In this document: one piece after another, positions 55,056 through 64,000 of the stretch
How the letters are laid out: the number at the start of each line of letters is the position of its first letter
Position numbering within the stretch: position 1 is the first letter of the stretch
Origin: Paenibacillus faecis
GTDB lineage: Bacteria > Bacillota > Bacilli > Paenibacillales > Paenibacillaceae
DNA: 64,000 nucleotides
Reading direction: 5' to 3'
NCBI RefSeq assembly: GCF_008084145.1
Contig: NZ_VSDO01000003.1
Location: 744,001-808,000 of the forward strand
Position numbers and translations under genes: made by a program
The notes under the pieces: model-generated
Database searches by the model: none
What the model saw: only the letters and a program-made list of their open reading frames with translations
What the model was told of the DNA's origin: nothing

Positions 55056-56409
55056 CAAATGCGTCCGCATGCGCCCGCTCGTAATTGGCGAACTTGTTGA
55101 AGTTCTTTAAGAAGACCAGTTCGACGGTGCCGACCGGACCATTCCGCTGTTTCGCGATAATGATCTCGATGATGTTCTTCTTCTCCGTCTCCTGGTTATA
55201 GTAATCGTCCCGGTACAGAAACGCGACGATATCGGCATCCTGCTCGATCGAACCGGATTCCCGAAGGTCCGACATCATCGGGCGTTTGTCCTGCCGCTGC
55301 TCGACGCCCCGGCTGAGCTGGGACAACGCGATGACCGGCACTTCCAGCTCCCGCGCGATCTGTTTCAGGGTCCGGGAGATTTCCGAAACCTCCTGCTGCC
55401 GGTTCTCGCCCGGCTTGCCGCGCCCGTGAATGAGCTGGAGGTAATCGATCAGGATCATCCCAAGCCCCTTCTCTTTCTTCAGCCGCCGGCATTTCGCCCG
55501 GATATCGGCCACCGTTACGCCCGGCGTGTCATCGATGTAAATCTCGGCTTCCGACAACGCCGCGATGCCCATGGTGAGCTTCGCCCAATCTTCATCGCTC
55601 TTGAAATCGCCCGTCCGCATGATGCCGGCGTCGAGGTTCGCCTCGGCGCAGATCATCCGCTGTACCAGCTGGGCGGCGGACATCTCCAGACTGAAAATCG
55701 CGACGGTTTCCTTGGCGCGGACCGCCACGTTCTGCGCGATATTGAGCGCAAAGGCGGTTTTCCCTACGGAAGGACGGGCCGCCACGATGATCAGATCGTT
55801 CCGCTGAAAACCGGCCGTCATCTTGTCCAAATCGACGAAGCCGGAAGGAATACCGGTCGTATTCCCGCGATTCTGGTGCAATTGCTCGACGCGTTCGAAC
55901 ACTTCCATGACCACGTCGCGGATCGCGATAAAGCCGCTGCCGGACCGCCGGTTTGAAATTTCAAGAATGCGCCGCTCGGCGTCGCTCAGCATGCCGGAGA
56001 CATCCTCGCCCCCGGTATAGCCGTCGCTGACGATTTGCGTCGCCGTACGGATCAAGCGGCGGAGCATCGATTTCTCTTCGATGATCCGCGCGTAGTAGTC
56101 GACATTCGCCGCCGTCGGCACGGCATGAGCCAGCTTCGCCAGGTAGCTGACGCCGCCGATTTCCTCCAGCTCGCCCTTGTCCTGCAGCCGGGCCGTCAGG
56201 GTCACCAGATCGATCGGCTGCCCTTCCTCGCCGAGCTGCACCATCGCTTCAAAGATCAGCTGATGGGGCTTGTCGTAGAAATCCTCGGTGCGCACCCGCT
56301 CCATCGCCGTAATCAGCGCTTCGGACTGAAGCAGAATCGCACCGAGCACCGCCTGCTCCGCTTCCAGGTTTTGCGGGGGAACCCGGTCAAAAAATGGCTC
56401 GGCGCTCAT
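55048..56409 (-). CDS. dnaB: Replicative DNA helicase DnaB (DnaC of B. subtilis)
   Basis: The 453-residue protein has the N-terminal helical domain (residues 1-150) and the RecA-type motor with Walker A ARPSVGKTAF at about residue 215 and Walker B MILIDYLQLI. It unwinds DNA at the fork as a hexamer. It starts 1 base after the rplI stop, in the usual Bacillales order. Confidence 0.97.
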   Translation of the reverse strand: MSAEPFFDRVPPQNLEAEQAVLGAILLQSEALITAMERVRTEDFYDKPHQLIFEAMVQLGEEGQPIDLVTLTARLQDKGELEEIGGVSYLAKLAHAVPTAANVDYYARIIEEKSMLRRLIRTATQIVSDGYTGGEDVSGMLSDAERRILEISNRRSGSGFIAIRDVVMEVFERVEQLHQNRGNTTGIPSGFVDLDKMTAGFQRNDLIIVAARPSVGKTAFALNIAQNVAVRAKETVAIFSLEMSAAQLVQRMICAEANLDAGIMRTGDFKSDEDWAKLTMGIAALSEAEIYIDDTPGVTVADIRAKCRRLKKEKGLGMILIDYLQLIHGRGKPGENRQQEVSEISRTLKQIARELEVPVIALSQLSRGVEQRQDKRPMMSDLRESGSIEQDADIVAFLYRDDYYNQETEKKNIIEIIIAKQRNGPVGTVELVFLKNFNKFANYERAHADAFAG

Positions 56410-56410
56410 G

Positions 56411-56854
56411 TTACTCCTCCGTAACCTGAACCTTGAACGTCGACTTCACTTCAGGATGAAGCTTCACCGGAACCTGCGTAACCCCCAGCGTACGGATCGG
56501 TTCATGCATTTCGATCTTCCGCTTGTCGATCTTGATGCCGGTCTTCTCCAGCGCCTCCGCTACCTGCTTGCTCGTGATGGCGCCGAACAGACGGCCGCCT
56601 TCACCGGCCTTCGCCTTCAGCGTCACGGTGACTTCCTCCAGCTTTTTGCCGAGCTCGATCGCCTCTTCTTTTTCCTTCTCCTTGCGTTTCACTTCCGCCG
56701 CGGTTTGCTGCTCCAGCGTCTTCACATTGCCCTCGGTCGCCGGACGAACCAGCCCGCGCGGGATCAGGAAGTTCTGTGCGTAACCTTCCGAGACGTTCTT
56801 GATTTCCCCTTTTTTCCCTTGACCCTTAACATCCTGCAAAAAAATAACCTTCAT
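56411..56854 (-). CDS. rplI: Ribosomal protein bL9
   Basis: The 147-residue protein starts [34 protein letters not shown] (the first 20 residues match bL9 exactly in type), has the long central helix and a C-terminal domain. It binds 23S rRNA domain V. Its start overlaps the gdpP stop by 4 bases. Confidence 0.97.
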   Translation of the reverse strand: MKVIFLQDVKGQGKKGEIKNVSEGYAQNFLIPRGLVRPATEGNVKTLEQQTAAEVKRKEKEKEEAIELGKKLEEVTVTLKAKAGEGGRLFGAITSKQVAEALEKTGIKIDKRKIEMHEPIRTLGVTQVPVKLHPEVKSTFKVQVTEE

Positions 56855-58851
56855 TCGAATAACCCCTCTTCCTTCTCTATTTCATCCAGGACGGCGAGCA
56901 GCCGTTTCTCCGCTTCCTCCTGGGTGCCTTCCAACTGTGTGGCGGCATTCGTCAAATGCCCGCCGCCGCCCAGCCGCTCCATGACCACCTGCACGTTCAT
57001 CGTCCCGAGCGAACGGGCGCTGATGCCGATCAGGCCGTCGGGCCGTTCGCTAATCACGAACGAAGCTAGCACGTTCGTCATATTCAGCAGCGTATCCGCC
57101 ACCTGAGCGATCAGCAACTGCGGAATTCTGCGGTTCGGCTCCGCCACCGCCAGCGCGATATGCCCGTGAATCATGCGGGCATGCTTGATAATATCGGCCT
57201 TGGCGATGTATTCCTGCAGATCTTCCTTCAACAGGCGCTGCACCATTGCGGTATCCGCGCCCATCCGGCGGAGAAACGCCGCCGCTTCAAACGTCCGCGA
57301 CCCCGTGTGCAGCGCAAAATGCTTCGTATCGACCGTAATCCCCGCCAGAATGGTCGTCGCCTCCAACGGGCTGAGCTCCACCTTCTCATGGATATACTGC
57401 AGCAGCTCGGTCACGAGCTCCCCGGCCGAGGAGGCGTAGGGCTCCAGGTAGACGAGCACGGCGTCGTTGATAAACTCCTCGCCGCGGCGGTGGTGATCGA
57501 CGACCACCACCCGCCGAGCGGCTTCCACGAGCCGCGGCTCCATCGTCATCGACGCTTTGTGCGTGTCGACGACCACCAGGAGCGTGTGCGGGGTCATCAA
57601 GCTTAGCGCCTGCTCCGGCGAGATGAACCGGCGCGCCAACGCCTCCTCTTTATCGATGCGCTCCATGAGCCGCTCGATGCCGGGGTTCGGGCCATCCAGC
57701 ACGATGTGCGCCTCGACCTTGTACATATCGGCGGCCTTCATCACGCCGATGGAGGAGCCGATCACGTCAAGGTCGGGCATCTGATGGCCCATGATGATGA
57801 CGCGGTCGCTCTCCTGCATCAAATCGCGCAGCGCATGCGCGATGACGCGGGCGCGGACGCGCGTCCGCTTCTCTACGGCGCCGGTCTTGCCGCCGTAGAA
57901 GGAGAGCCGCTGACCGGCCTTCACCGCGGCCTGGTCGCCCCCCCGCCCGAGCGCCATATCCAAGCTCGACTGGGCGAGTTCGCCCAGCTCGCTGAAGCGC
58001 TCGGTGCCGAAGGCCAGGCCGATGCTCAGCGTCATCGGCACCTTCAGGTCCGCGGTCATCTCGCGGACCTCGTCCAAAATCACGAACCGGCTCTGCTCCA
58101 GTTCGTTCAGCGATCTCTGATTCAGCATCATCAGATAACGCTCGGAGGAGAGCCGCCGCAGATAAATCCGGTGCTGCTTCGCCCACGCCGTGAGCGCCGA
58201 CGCGACCCGGGCGATCAGCGCGGTGCGCTGCTGGTCGTCCATCCCCTGCGCGGCCTCGTCCAGATTGTCGAGCATCACGATGCCGAGCGCGGCCCGCTCG
58301 TTCTCATAGCGTTCGCGCAGCATCGCGAGCTCCGTCATGTCGTGGACATAAATCAACCGCTCGTCATGGTCGATCGTCAATTCGTAATACCGATTGTGGG
58401 CCATCACCTCAACCGTGTTCTTCCCCGCCTTGTGTTCCTTCTTGTCCTTCTCTTTCTCCTTGGCTGTCTGCGGCTGGGGCAGCGGCGGAAGCAGTTCCGT
58501 CAAAGGCACGCCTACCACGCTTTCCCGTCCGAACATTCCGCCGACAAAACGATTATGCCATTCGACAACCCGATCGTCGCTGTACAGGATAATCCCGAAA
58601 GGCAAGCGGCCGACCGCTTCCCCTTCCACCCGCTTGATCCGATACGTCAAATCCGTGACGTACTTGACGAGATCCTTGCGAAAGCGCCGTTCCGCTTGCA
58701 GCATCATGTAAGCGAGCACCCCTACCAGACACAAGCTGACCAGCCCGAGAACCCAGTTGTAGTAGGAGATGAATATGACAAGCAGCAGTTGGAGCATGAA
58801 CATCCACACGGTCTGATAGCCGTGCCAACGCTTTTGCAGTAAACTAGGCAT
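56851..58851 (-). CDS. gdpP: Cyclic-di-AMP phosphodiesterase GdpP (YybT)
   Basis: The 666-residue protein has two N-terminal membrane helices (about 12-50), a degenerate PAS domain (about 85-150), a degenerate GGDEF domain (about 175-305) and the catalytic DHH/DHHA1 domains (about 340-660). Motifs [18 protein letters not shown] and VVDHHRRG provide the metal ligands. It hydrolyses c-di-AMP and so affects wall stress resistance, potassium balance and beta-lactam tolerance. The gene is followed by rplI as usual. Confidence 0.95.
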   Translation of the reverse strand: MPSLLQKRWHGYQTVWMFMLQLLLVIFISYYNWVLGLVSLCLVGVLAYMMLQAERRFRKDLVKYVTDLTYRIKRVEGEAVGRLPFGIILYSDDRVVEWHNRFVGGMFGRESVVGVPLTELLPPLPQPQTAKEKEKDKKEHKAGKNTVEVMAHNRYYELTIDHDERLIYVHDMTELAMLRERYENERAALGIVMLDNLDEAAQGMDDQQRTALIARVASALTAWAKQHRIYLRRLSSERYLMMLNQRSLNELEQSRFVILDEVREMTADLKVPMTLSIGLAFGTERFSELGELAQSSLDMALGRGGDQAAVKAGQRLSFYGGKTGAVEKRTRVRARVIAHALRDLMQESDRVIIMGHQMPDLDVIGSSIGVMKAADMYKVEAHIVLDGPNPGIERLMERIDKEEALARRFISPEQALSLMTPHTLLVVVDTHKASMTMEPRLVEAARRVVVVDHHRRGEEFINDAVLVYLEPYASSAGELVTELLQYIHEKVELSPLEATTILAGITVDTKHFALHTGSRTFEAAAFLRRMGADTAMVQRLLKEDLQEYIAKADIIKHARMIHGHIALAVAEPNRRIPQLLIAQVADTLLNMTNVLASFVISERPDGLIGISARSLGTMNVQVVMERLGGGGHLTNAATQLEGTQEEAEKRLLAVLDEIEKEEGLFE

Positions 58852-58862
58852 GCCTTCTCACC

Positions 58863-59783
58863 CTATCGTCTTGGTCTTGTAAGCATCTCACGCAGCGGGA
58901 AAGCGATGTCCAGAATCCCGACAATACGCAGCGGCGGAAAGAACACCATCGCCACCACCAGGAGCACCGGAATCGCCGGATTCCACTTTCGATGGTATGC
59001 CACAAAGAAGAAAAGACTCGCGGATTGGATCATGAACAAGAACTGCAAGAGCGGCGTTATATTCAGGAGAATCGTCCCCAAAAAGCCCTGGGCCACGCTT
59101 TCGCCGCCAAACATTTGCAGCAGCAATGCCGCGAAATAATACCAAATCAGCGAACGGGGCAACCGCCAGTCGCGAATCGGCGGCAATTTCGGCACGATAT
59201 GCCCCATGCTCCCCAAGGTCGGGCGAACCACCGCGTGGGCGATCGTCGTAATGATCAGGGCGCATACGACCATCGTGAACGGAATCAACCGTACCGTTAA
59301 ATTCGACAGCTGCGTGCTCAATTCCGGGGACCAGGCGACCCCCGCGGAGAGCGGGCTGTCCGCCATATTTTGCAGCGGGGCCATCGCCGTATTGATCATA
59401 TCTTCAATGGACGTCGCCAGGTTGAAGTCAAAGAATACGGTGCTGATGAGCAGCACCAGCAGAAACATCCCCATAATCGTCCCGGCACCCGACAGGATCG
59501 TCCGGACCGCCGAGGCCCTTTTCTTATACAAATGTCCCATAACAATGGCGGGAACGATAAAATAAATCGCCTGCAACAGCATGAACGGTCCGAAGATCAA
59601 AGTACAGATGAGCCAAACCGGAACGACATGCAGCGCGAACGTTTTGAATGATAAGGTTGTATACAGCAGAACGCCCGGCACAATCAGAAAAAAGGCCGTG
59701 ACGACGGTAAGCGGAGTAGCCAGTGACAGCAGGAGCAGCAGATACACGACGCTCCAGGCCACGGATGTCCAGCGCAGCTTCAA
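58863..59783 (-). CDS. yybS: YybS-family membrane protein (DUF2232)
   Basis: The 306-residue protein has about eight membrane segments and lies directly before gdpP, the conserved position of yybS (DUF2232). It is a polytopic membrane protein of unknown function, perhaps related to the S-component type of transporters. The gap to gdpP is 11 bases, so they are in one operon. Confidence 0.88.
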   Translation of the reverse strand: MKLRWTSVAWSVVYLLLLLSLATPLTVVTAFFLIVPGVLLYTTLSFKTFALHVVPVWLICTLIFGPFMLLQAIYFIVPAIVMGHLYKKRASAVRTILSGAGTIMGMFLLVLLISTVFFDFNLATSIEDMINTAMAPLQNMADSPLSAGVAWSPELSTQLSNLTVRLIPFTMVVCALIITTIAHAVVRPTLGSMGHIVPKLPPIRDWRLPRSLIWYYFAALLLQMFGGESVAQGFLGTILLNITPLLQFLFMIQSASLFFFVAYHRKWNPAIPVLLVVAMVFFPPLRIVGILDIAFPLREMLTRPRR

Positions 59784-59789
59784 ATAGGT

Positions 59790-60092
59790 TCACCTCTTAC
59801 GCATATGTTCTTCCAATGCAGATATATCCTGATACCAGTCCTCGAGTTGGTGCCCCTCCTGTTTATGTTTTCTCAACTTCTCCAAGATGGCTTCATCCAG
59901 GTCCCGATAAGAAACTCCCAGTCTGCGTCCCAATATATAACCGCTGACAATCAGGCTGGCGAGACTGTCCGTTATCCGTGTCGTGCTGCCTTCCCACAAT
60001 GCTTTGAATAAACGGGATACGTGATCGACTACCTCGGTTTTTAGCCATTCAATCACTTTAGCGCGCTTCGCTACATCCATCTCCCTTTGCAT
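59790..60092 (-). CDS. MazG-like family protein
   Basis: The 100-residue helical protein (VIEWLKTEVVDHVSRLFKAL, then ASLIVSGYILGRRLG) resembles the small MazG-like proteins found next to yybS in Paenibacillus. It lacks clear EExxE metal motifs, so pyrophosphatase activity is doubtful. The gap to yybS is 6 bases. GGAAG precedes the ATG somewhat far away. Confidence 0.7.
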   Translation of the reverse strand: MQREMDVAKRAKVIEWLKTEVVDHVSRLFKALWEGSTTRITDSLASLIVSGYILGRRLGVSYRDLDEAILEKLRKHKQEGHQLEDWYQDISALEEHMRKR

Positions 60093-60210
60093 GGCCGACA
60101 GCTTCCACCCTCCCCGAAAAAGTTTTATTTATCATTATAGCATAAAGCAAGCCCGGCAAGGGACGCAAACGGACACAGCAAGTTTTAGCAGCAAGCCTCG
60201 TTTCCCTGGT

Positions 60211-60639
60211 TTAGGCCTTCGGTACTGATACGTTGCGCGTCACAAATTTCTCGCAATACTCGATAATTTGGCTCCGGCGGACGATTCCGATAAACCGGCC
60301 CATATCGTCCACCACCGGTACGAAGTTCTGTACTTTGGCCAAGTTGATCAAATCTTCCATATCGGCGTCGATCGATACCGGCCGGATATCCATCTTGAGG
60401 GGAACGTCCCGTAAATGAAATTTTGAAGCGGTCTCAAAATTGACCTTGCCGTCCGAATTTTTCATAAACCAAAGCAGATCGCCCTCCGTAACGGTGCCGA
60501 CATACTCCCCATCCCGCCCCAGAATCGGCACGGCCGTATACCGGTGAAACTCCATACGTTCCAGCGTCTGCCGCAGGGTGGAGTCCAACGTAACGCTAAC
60601 GACATCATTCTTCGGCAGTAAAAAAAACGCGATATTCAT
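60211..60639 (-). CDS. CBS-domain protein
   Basis: The start at 60639 (MNIAFFLLPKNDVVSVTLDS) follows GAGGAGG by 11 bases; 142 residues. It consists of two CBS motifs (about 12-60 and 75-135; VPILGRDGEYVGTVTEGDLL and VPVVDDMGRFIGIVRRSQII), which bind adenine nucleotides such as AMP, ATP or c-di-AMP in other proteins. No catalytic domain is attached. Possibly a nucleotide sensor; its location near gdpP makes c-di-AMP a reasonable guess. Confidence 0.85.
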   Translation of the reverse strand: MNIAFFLLPKNDVVSVTLDSTLRQTLERMEFHRYTAVPILGRDGEYVGTVTEGDLLWFMKNSDGKVNFETASKFHLRDVPLKMDIRPVSIDADMEDLINLAKVQNFVPVVDDMGRFIGIVRRSQIIEYCEKFVTRNVSVPKA

Positions 60640-60732
60640 TGGGATCGTATCCTCCTCAAAATAATAACCTTTCCTTCGGGTCACCTTAATTTGTACGGAT
60701 CAGGCCGGCGAATGTTCCAGGAAAGGTTGAGA

Positions 60733-60760
60733 AATCGGCAGCCGGGAACCGGACTGCCGA
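60733..60760 (-). terminator. Weak terminator-like hairpin after the LCP gene
   Basis: CGGCAG-T-CCGG pairs with CCGG-C-TGCCG around a short loop. The tail on the minus strand is only moderately T-rich, so function is uncertain. Confidence 0.35.
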
Positions 60761-60801
60761 ATATTCATAAGATGTATGATTGCTATTGCCAATGGATCAG
60801 A

Positions 60802-61899
60802 TTATTCGTTCGTTTTCTTATTTCCGCTTTCCGAGTTTTTCCCGCCGGACGTTTTAGTGGAGTCAGCGGCCGCATCCTTGGCCTTCTCCCGCGCATCCGG
60901 CATAATCAGCTGTTCCGGCGCCGTTTCGGGATCGTTCCAGTTCTGGATCATTTCTTTGGCAAACTCGAGATCCTCTTCATTTACCGCATCATAGTATACG
61001 CCATTCTTCCGGAAGCCTTCCCCCATGATTGTAAACCCTTGGATGGAAGGAGCGTCGCCCAGCAAAATCTTCTTCGACAGATCAATAATATGGCTCGGCA
61101 TCATGTCCGTTTTAAAATTGTCGCCCATCAGGTTCAGCAGATCCGGAACTTTGGAAACCTGATCCAGCTTCATTACGCGGTTCGCGATGGCATTCAAGAA
61201 TACTTGATGTCTTCGGGTCCGGTTAAAATCGCTGTCCTCCCGGTAACGGACGAAATTGAGGGCTTCCTGCCCGTTGTACAACGGCTTGTTGGCTTTAATG
61301 GTGAATTTCTCGTGATCCTTTTGCTTGTTGACGATGTCCTTGGTAATCGGCAGTTCGACGCCGCCCAATTCGTCTACGACCTGACGTAGTCCCTCAAAGT
61401 TGATGGCCGCATAATAATCGATAGGATTGCCCAGGAAATGTTCCACGGTGTCTTTGGCCATTTTCGCGCCGCCGAACGCGTATGCGTGGTTGATTTTATC
61501 TTCTTTATCCCTGCCGACGATCTCCGTATAAGTATCGCGCGGAATCGAAACCAGCAGAACCCGTGATTCTTCCGGACGTACTACGGCATATATCATGGTG
61601 TCCGACCGGGCCGGCTCATTGCCCCGCTGATCCACACCGAGCAGCAGAGCGCTGAACGGTTCCATCTTCTGTTCCTTCACGACAGGCTTGGGTGTCTCGC
61701 CTTCCAACGGAGCGTAAGACCGCTCCAGCTTCTCCTCCACTTGGCCGGACAGGAAAAGGTCAAACGCCATGACCGCCAGCGGCTTCCGGAAAAGATACGC
61801 TCCCGCTCCCAAAACGACAACAACGGCTAAGGCAATAAGCCACTTTTGCTTTCTTCCCAGTCTCCTTTTTTCTTTTACCCTTTTATCGCTTCGTTTCAT
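60802..61899 (-). CDS. LytR-CpsA-Psr (LCP) family wall-polymer ligase
   Basis: I take the second ATG (61899), 6 bases after GGAGG. The 365-residue protein has one N-terminal membrane helix (about 24-44) and the extracellular LCP domain (about 85-300). The conserved Arg/Asp residues are in RSDTMIYAVV, VSIPRDTY and the NFVRYRED stretch. LCP enzymes attach teichoic-acid-like or capsular polymers to peptidoglycan. A basic cytoplasmic head and a charged, disordered tail are usual. It is monocistronic as seen. Confidence 0.92.
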   Translation of the reverse strand: MKRSDKRVKEKRRLGRKQKWLIALAVVVVLGAGAYLFRKPLAVMAFDLFLSGQVEEKLERSYAPLEGETPKPVVKEQKMEPFSALLLGVDQRGNEPARSDTMIYAVVRPEESRVLLVSIPRDTYTEIVGRDKEDKINHAYAFGGAKMAKDTVEHFLGNPIDYYAAINFEGLRQVVDELGGVELPITKDIVNKQKDHEKFTIKANKPLYNGQEALNFVRYREDSDFNRTRRHQVFLNAIANRVMKLDQVSKVPDLLNLMGDNFKTDMMPSHIIDLSKKILLGDAPSIQGFTIMGEGFRKNGVYYDAVNEEDLEFAKEMIQNWNDPETAPEQLIMPDAREKAKDAAADSTKTSGGKNSESGNKKTNE

Positions 61900-61974
61900 C
61901 ATATGCCTCCAATAGAATCATTTATTTCCTATATAGTGCAAAATCTTATTTTCGAATTTACTCTACCGTTTCGT

Positions 61975-62004
61975 ACTATACCATATAGACGTTTTTCGGC
62001 ACAA
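61975..62004 (-). promoter_or_regulatory. Candidate LCP gene promoter
   Basis: On the minus strand TTGTGC (61999-62004) and TATAGT (61975-61980) are 18 bases apart, about 75 bases before the LCP start. Confidence 0.5.
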
Positions 62005-62045
62005 CAATGTTACTGTTTACATCTTTGTATCCATAGGTTTTACAG

Positions 62046-62081
62046 CCAAAAAGGCCCACCTCCTGAGTCGGAGGCGAGCCT
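62046..62081 (-). terminator. Terminator of the peptide-ABC ATPase operon
   Basis: GGCTCGCCTCC pairs with GGAGGTGGGCC (two mismatches) across a 6-base loop and is followed on the minus strand by TTTTTGG. Confidence 0.8.
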
Positions 62082-62152
62082 TCATCTGCTTGATCGGCAC
62101 GTATGAAAGGGGCGGTTGATCTGCCAAATTTAACGATAAAGCGGTTCTTATA

Positions 62153-63118
62153 TTATATAGCAAAATGACACGCCACATAATGTTGGTTCCCCGCATCCCT
62201 GTACTCGGGAACCTGCTGTTTGCAAATATCCCGGGCAATGGGGCACCGCGTATGAAACTTGCAGCCGGAGGGCGGATTCGCCGGACTTGGAATATCGCCT
62301 TGAAGCACGATGCGCTCTCTCCTGGCGGTAGGATCGGGAACCGGTATGGCCGACATTAACGCCTTCGTATAGGGATGTAACGGATTTCGGAACAATTCCT
62401 CTTTATTGGCCAGCTCCACCATAGAACCGAGATACATCACGCCAACCCGGTTACATAAGTGTTCCACCACACTGAGATCGTGCGAGATAAAAAGATAAGT
62501 GATCTGCTTTTCTTTTCTTAAATCGCTCAACAAATTGATAATCTGGGCCTGTATGGAAACATCAAGCGCCGACACCGGTTCATCGGCGACAATAAAATCC
62601 GGATTCATAATCAACGCGCGGGCAATACCGATGCGCTGCCGTTGTCCGCCGGAAAACTCATGCGGATAGCGATCGTAATGGTAGCTGGACAGCCCGCAAA
62701 TTTCCATCGTGTCCAACACTTTTCTTTTCACTTCCGCCCGATTGGTCAATCCGTGATCCACCAAGGCTTCGCCGATCGCCTCGCCTACTTTGATCCGCGG
62801 ATTAAGCGAGCTGAACGGGTCTTGAAAGACGATCTGCAGTTTAGGCCGCAGCCGCCGCATCTCCTCTTTGGACAATTCGTACAGTTCCTTCCCCCGGTAG
62901 ACTACTCGCCCGCTCGTCTTATCGTTGAGCCGCAGCAGCGTTCGGCCGATCGTGCTCTTGCCGCAGCCCGACTCCCCTACCAGACCGAACGACTCGCCCC
63001 GCTCGATATGAAACGAGACGTCGTCCACCGCCTTCACGTAGCCGACCGTGCGGTGAAACACCCCGCCGGTAATCGGAAAATACTTCTTTAACCGTTCCAC
63101 TTCAATTAATGCGCTCAT
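62153..63118 (-). CDS. Peptide ABC transporter ATPase (OppF/DppF type)
   Basis: The 321-residue protein has Walker [10 protein letters not shown], signature FSGGQRQR, Walker B IVADEPVS and the C-terminal oligopeptide/dipeptide extension with cysteine-rich GCKFHTRCPIARDIC. It powers import of oligo- or dipeptides together with the OppD-type partner just upstream, whose stop overlaps its start by 4 bases. The permease and binding protein genes should lie beyond the window. Confidence 0.92.
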   Translation of the reverse strand: MSALIEVERLKKYFPITGGVFHRTVGYVKAVDDVSFHIERGESFGLVGESGCGKSTIGRTLLRLNDKTSGRVVYRGKELYELSKEEMRRLRPKLQIVFQDPFSSLNPRIKVGEAIGEALVDHGLTNRAEVKRKVLDTMEICGLSSYHYDRYPHEFSGGQRQRIGIARALIMNPDFIVADEPVSALDVSIQAQIINLLSDLRKEKQITYLFISHDLSVVEHLCNRVGVMYLGSMVELANKEELFRNPLHPYTKALMSAIPVPDPTARRERIVLQGDIPSPANPPSGCKFHTRCPIARDICKQQVPEYRDAGNQHYVACHFAI

Positions 63119-64000
63119 CGTGCCACCCCCACTTCCTCGTACAGCCAGCAGGCGGTTTTATGTAACTTCTCGCCATGCTCCCGAAACGGCGGCTGCTGCT
63201 GTCGGCATATGTCCATGCAAAATTCGCAGCGGTCATGGAAATGGCAATTGTCCTCAAGCTCTATCGGATTGGGCACCTGACCGGGAATGGAGTAGAGCCG
63301 TTCCTGAGATTGCCCGAGAACGGGCTTCGCTTGAAGAAGGCCTTTGGTGTACGGATGCTGTGGGTTTTGGAACAGTTCCAGTACCGGCGCCTCTTCAATG
63401 ATTTTCCCGGCATACATCACGATGACGTAGTCGGCCATCTCCGCGACCACGCCAAGATCATGGGTAATCAACATAATGGCCGTTCCCAGCTTCCGTTTGA
63501 TTTCCCGCATCAAATCAAGGATCTGCGCCTGAATCGTCACATCCAGTGCCGTTGTAGGTTCGTCGGCTATCAACAGCTTCGGATTGCAGCTTAAGGCGAT
63601 GGCAATCATAATGCGCTGGCGCATTCCGCCGCTCAGCTCGTGCGGATAGGCCTCATAGATCTGCTCGGCCCGCGGAATCCCGACAAGCTCAATCAATTCG
63701 ATCGCGCGCTGCCTGGCTTCCTTGCGGCTTAGCAGCAAATGCATCATCAACGGTTCCGTAATCTGATCGCCGATCGTCAGTACCGGGTTCAGTGAAGTCA
63801 TCGGTTCCTGAAATATGATGGATATATCCTTCCCCCGGATCCGGGACATTTCCCGTTTGCTTAATTTAAGCAAGTCTTTACCCTCATAGAGGATTTCTCC
63901 ACCGGCGATGACACCATGCGGGCCTTCCACCAATCGCATCAGCGACATAGCGGTCACGCTCTTGCCACAGCCCGATTCTCCTACAACTCCTACCGTTTCC
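63115..64000 (-). CDS. Peptide ABC transporter ATPase (OppD/DppD type), 5' part beyond the window
   Basis: The frame stays open to the right edge. At the edge the Walker A motif GESGCGKS is visible, so only about the first 35-40 residues are missing. Signature LSGGMRQR, Walker B LIADEPTT and the cysteine-containing C-terminal extension ([14 protein letters not shown]) are present. It forms the ATPase pair with the downstream OppF-type protein. Confidence 0.92.
   Translation of the reverse strand, partial: ETVGVVGESGCGKSVTAMSLMRLVEGPHGVIAGGEILYEGKDLLKLSKREMSRIRGKDISIIFQEPMTSLNPVLTIGDQITEPLMMHLLLSRKEARQRAIELIELVGIPRAEQIYEAYPHELSGGMRQRIMIAIALSCNPKLLIADEPTTALDVTIQAQILDLMREIKRKLGTAIMLITHDLGVVAEMADYVIVMYAGKIIEEAPVLELFQNPQHPYTKGLLQAKPVLGQSQERLYSIPGQVPNPIELEDNCHFHDRCEFCMDICRQQQPPFREHGEKLHKTACWLYEEVGVAR

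Noticed and set aside
57706..58842. Long plus-strand open frame opposite gdpP (and similar frames opposite purA, walK, walH, rlmH and the SLH-CAP gene)
   Set aside because: They are antisense frames kept open by GC-rich codon bias; they lack ribosome binding sites and look like reversed conserved proteins.

Overview
The window is a chromosomal segment of a Gram-positive bacterium of the Paenibacillaceae/Bacillales type, most likely Paenibacillus or a close relative. The evidence is the origin-proximal gene set walR-walK-walH-walI-walJ, htrA, purA, dnaB, rplI, gdpP, yybS and rlmH with a CxxH/CxxC (YyzF-type) protein nearby, together with strong AGGAGG ribosome binding sites, frequent TTG/GTG starts, SLH-domain surface proteins and ECF sigma/anti-sigma pairs. 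No rRNA, tRNA, CRISPR array or complete insertion sequence was found.

Layout. Positions 1-26,520 are accessory: scattered regulators (LysR, AraC, XRE), an MFS pump, SDR enzymes, hydrolases, a sigma/anti-sigma module with two exported paralogues (3,380-7,344), an AT-rich orphan pair (10,189-11,587), an OhrR-type peroxide operon with a deleted flavoprotein gene (15,782-18,033), an ABC-F ATPase, a beta-helix protein, several broken genes (23,270-24,827) and a membrane-anchored serine hydrolase. This half is visibly more AT-rich and full of remnants. It ends exactly at the 3' end of rlmH (26,529-27,008). The last codons of rlmH carry a sequence repeated at about 23,180-23,203 and 15,594-15,617, which looks like tandem SCC-like integrations at rlmH. 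No recombinase gene lies in the window.

From rlmH onward the DNA is GC-rich core. A second ECF sigma/anti-sigma/exported-protein module (27,307-30,037) is followed by the CxxH/CxxC protein, an SLH-CAP surface protein, a transporter/AraC pair, HtrA and the wal operon on the minus strand. Next come a response regulator/kinase pair feeding an RND efflux pump (42,564-48,883), an M23 wall peptidase, purA with a PurR-type control region, an amino-acid permease, the dnaB-rplI-gdpP-yybS-mazG-like cluster, a CBS protein, an LCP wall-polymer ligase and two peptide-ABC ATPases, the last cut by the window end.

The most unusual signal is a family of intergenic arrays. Each has four 23-bp palindromes with conserved centre spacing (51-52, 62-63, 51-52 bp) and unconserved sequence between them (30,114-30,302; 34,507-34,694; 51,729-51,916). 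A fourth array in the walH-walI gap (38,269-38,445) has nearly the same geometry (50, 61, 50 bp) but unrelated unit sequence. The spacing is close to whole helical turns, which suggests protein-binding or structured-RNA arrays rather than degenerate repeats.
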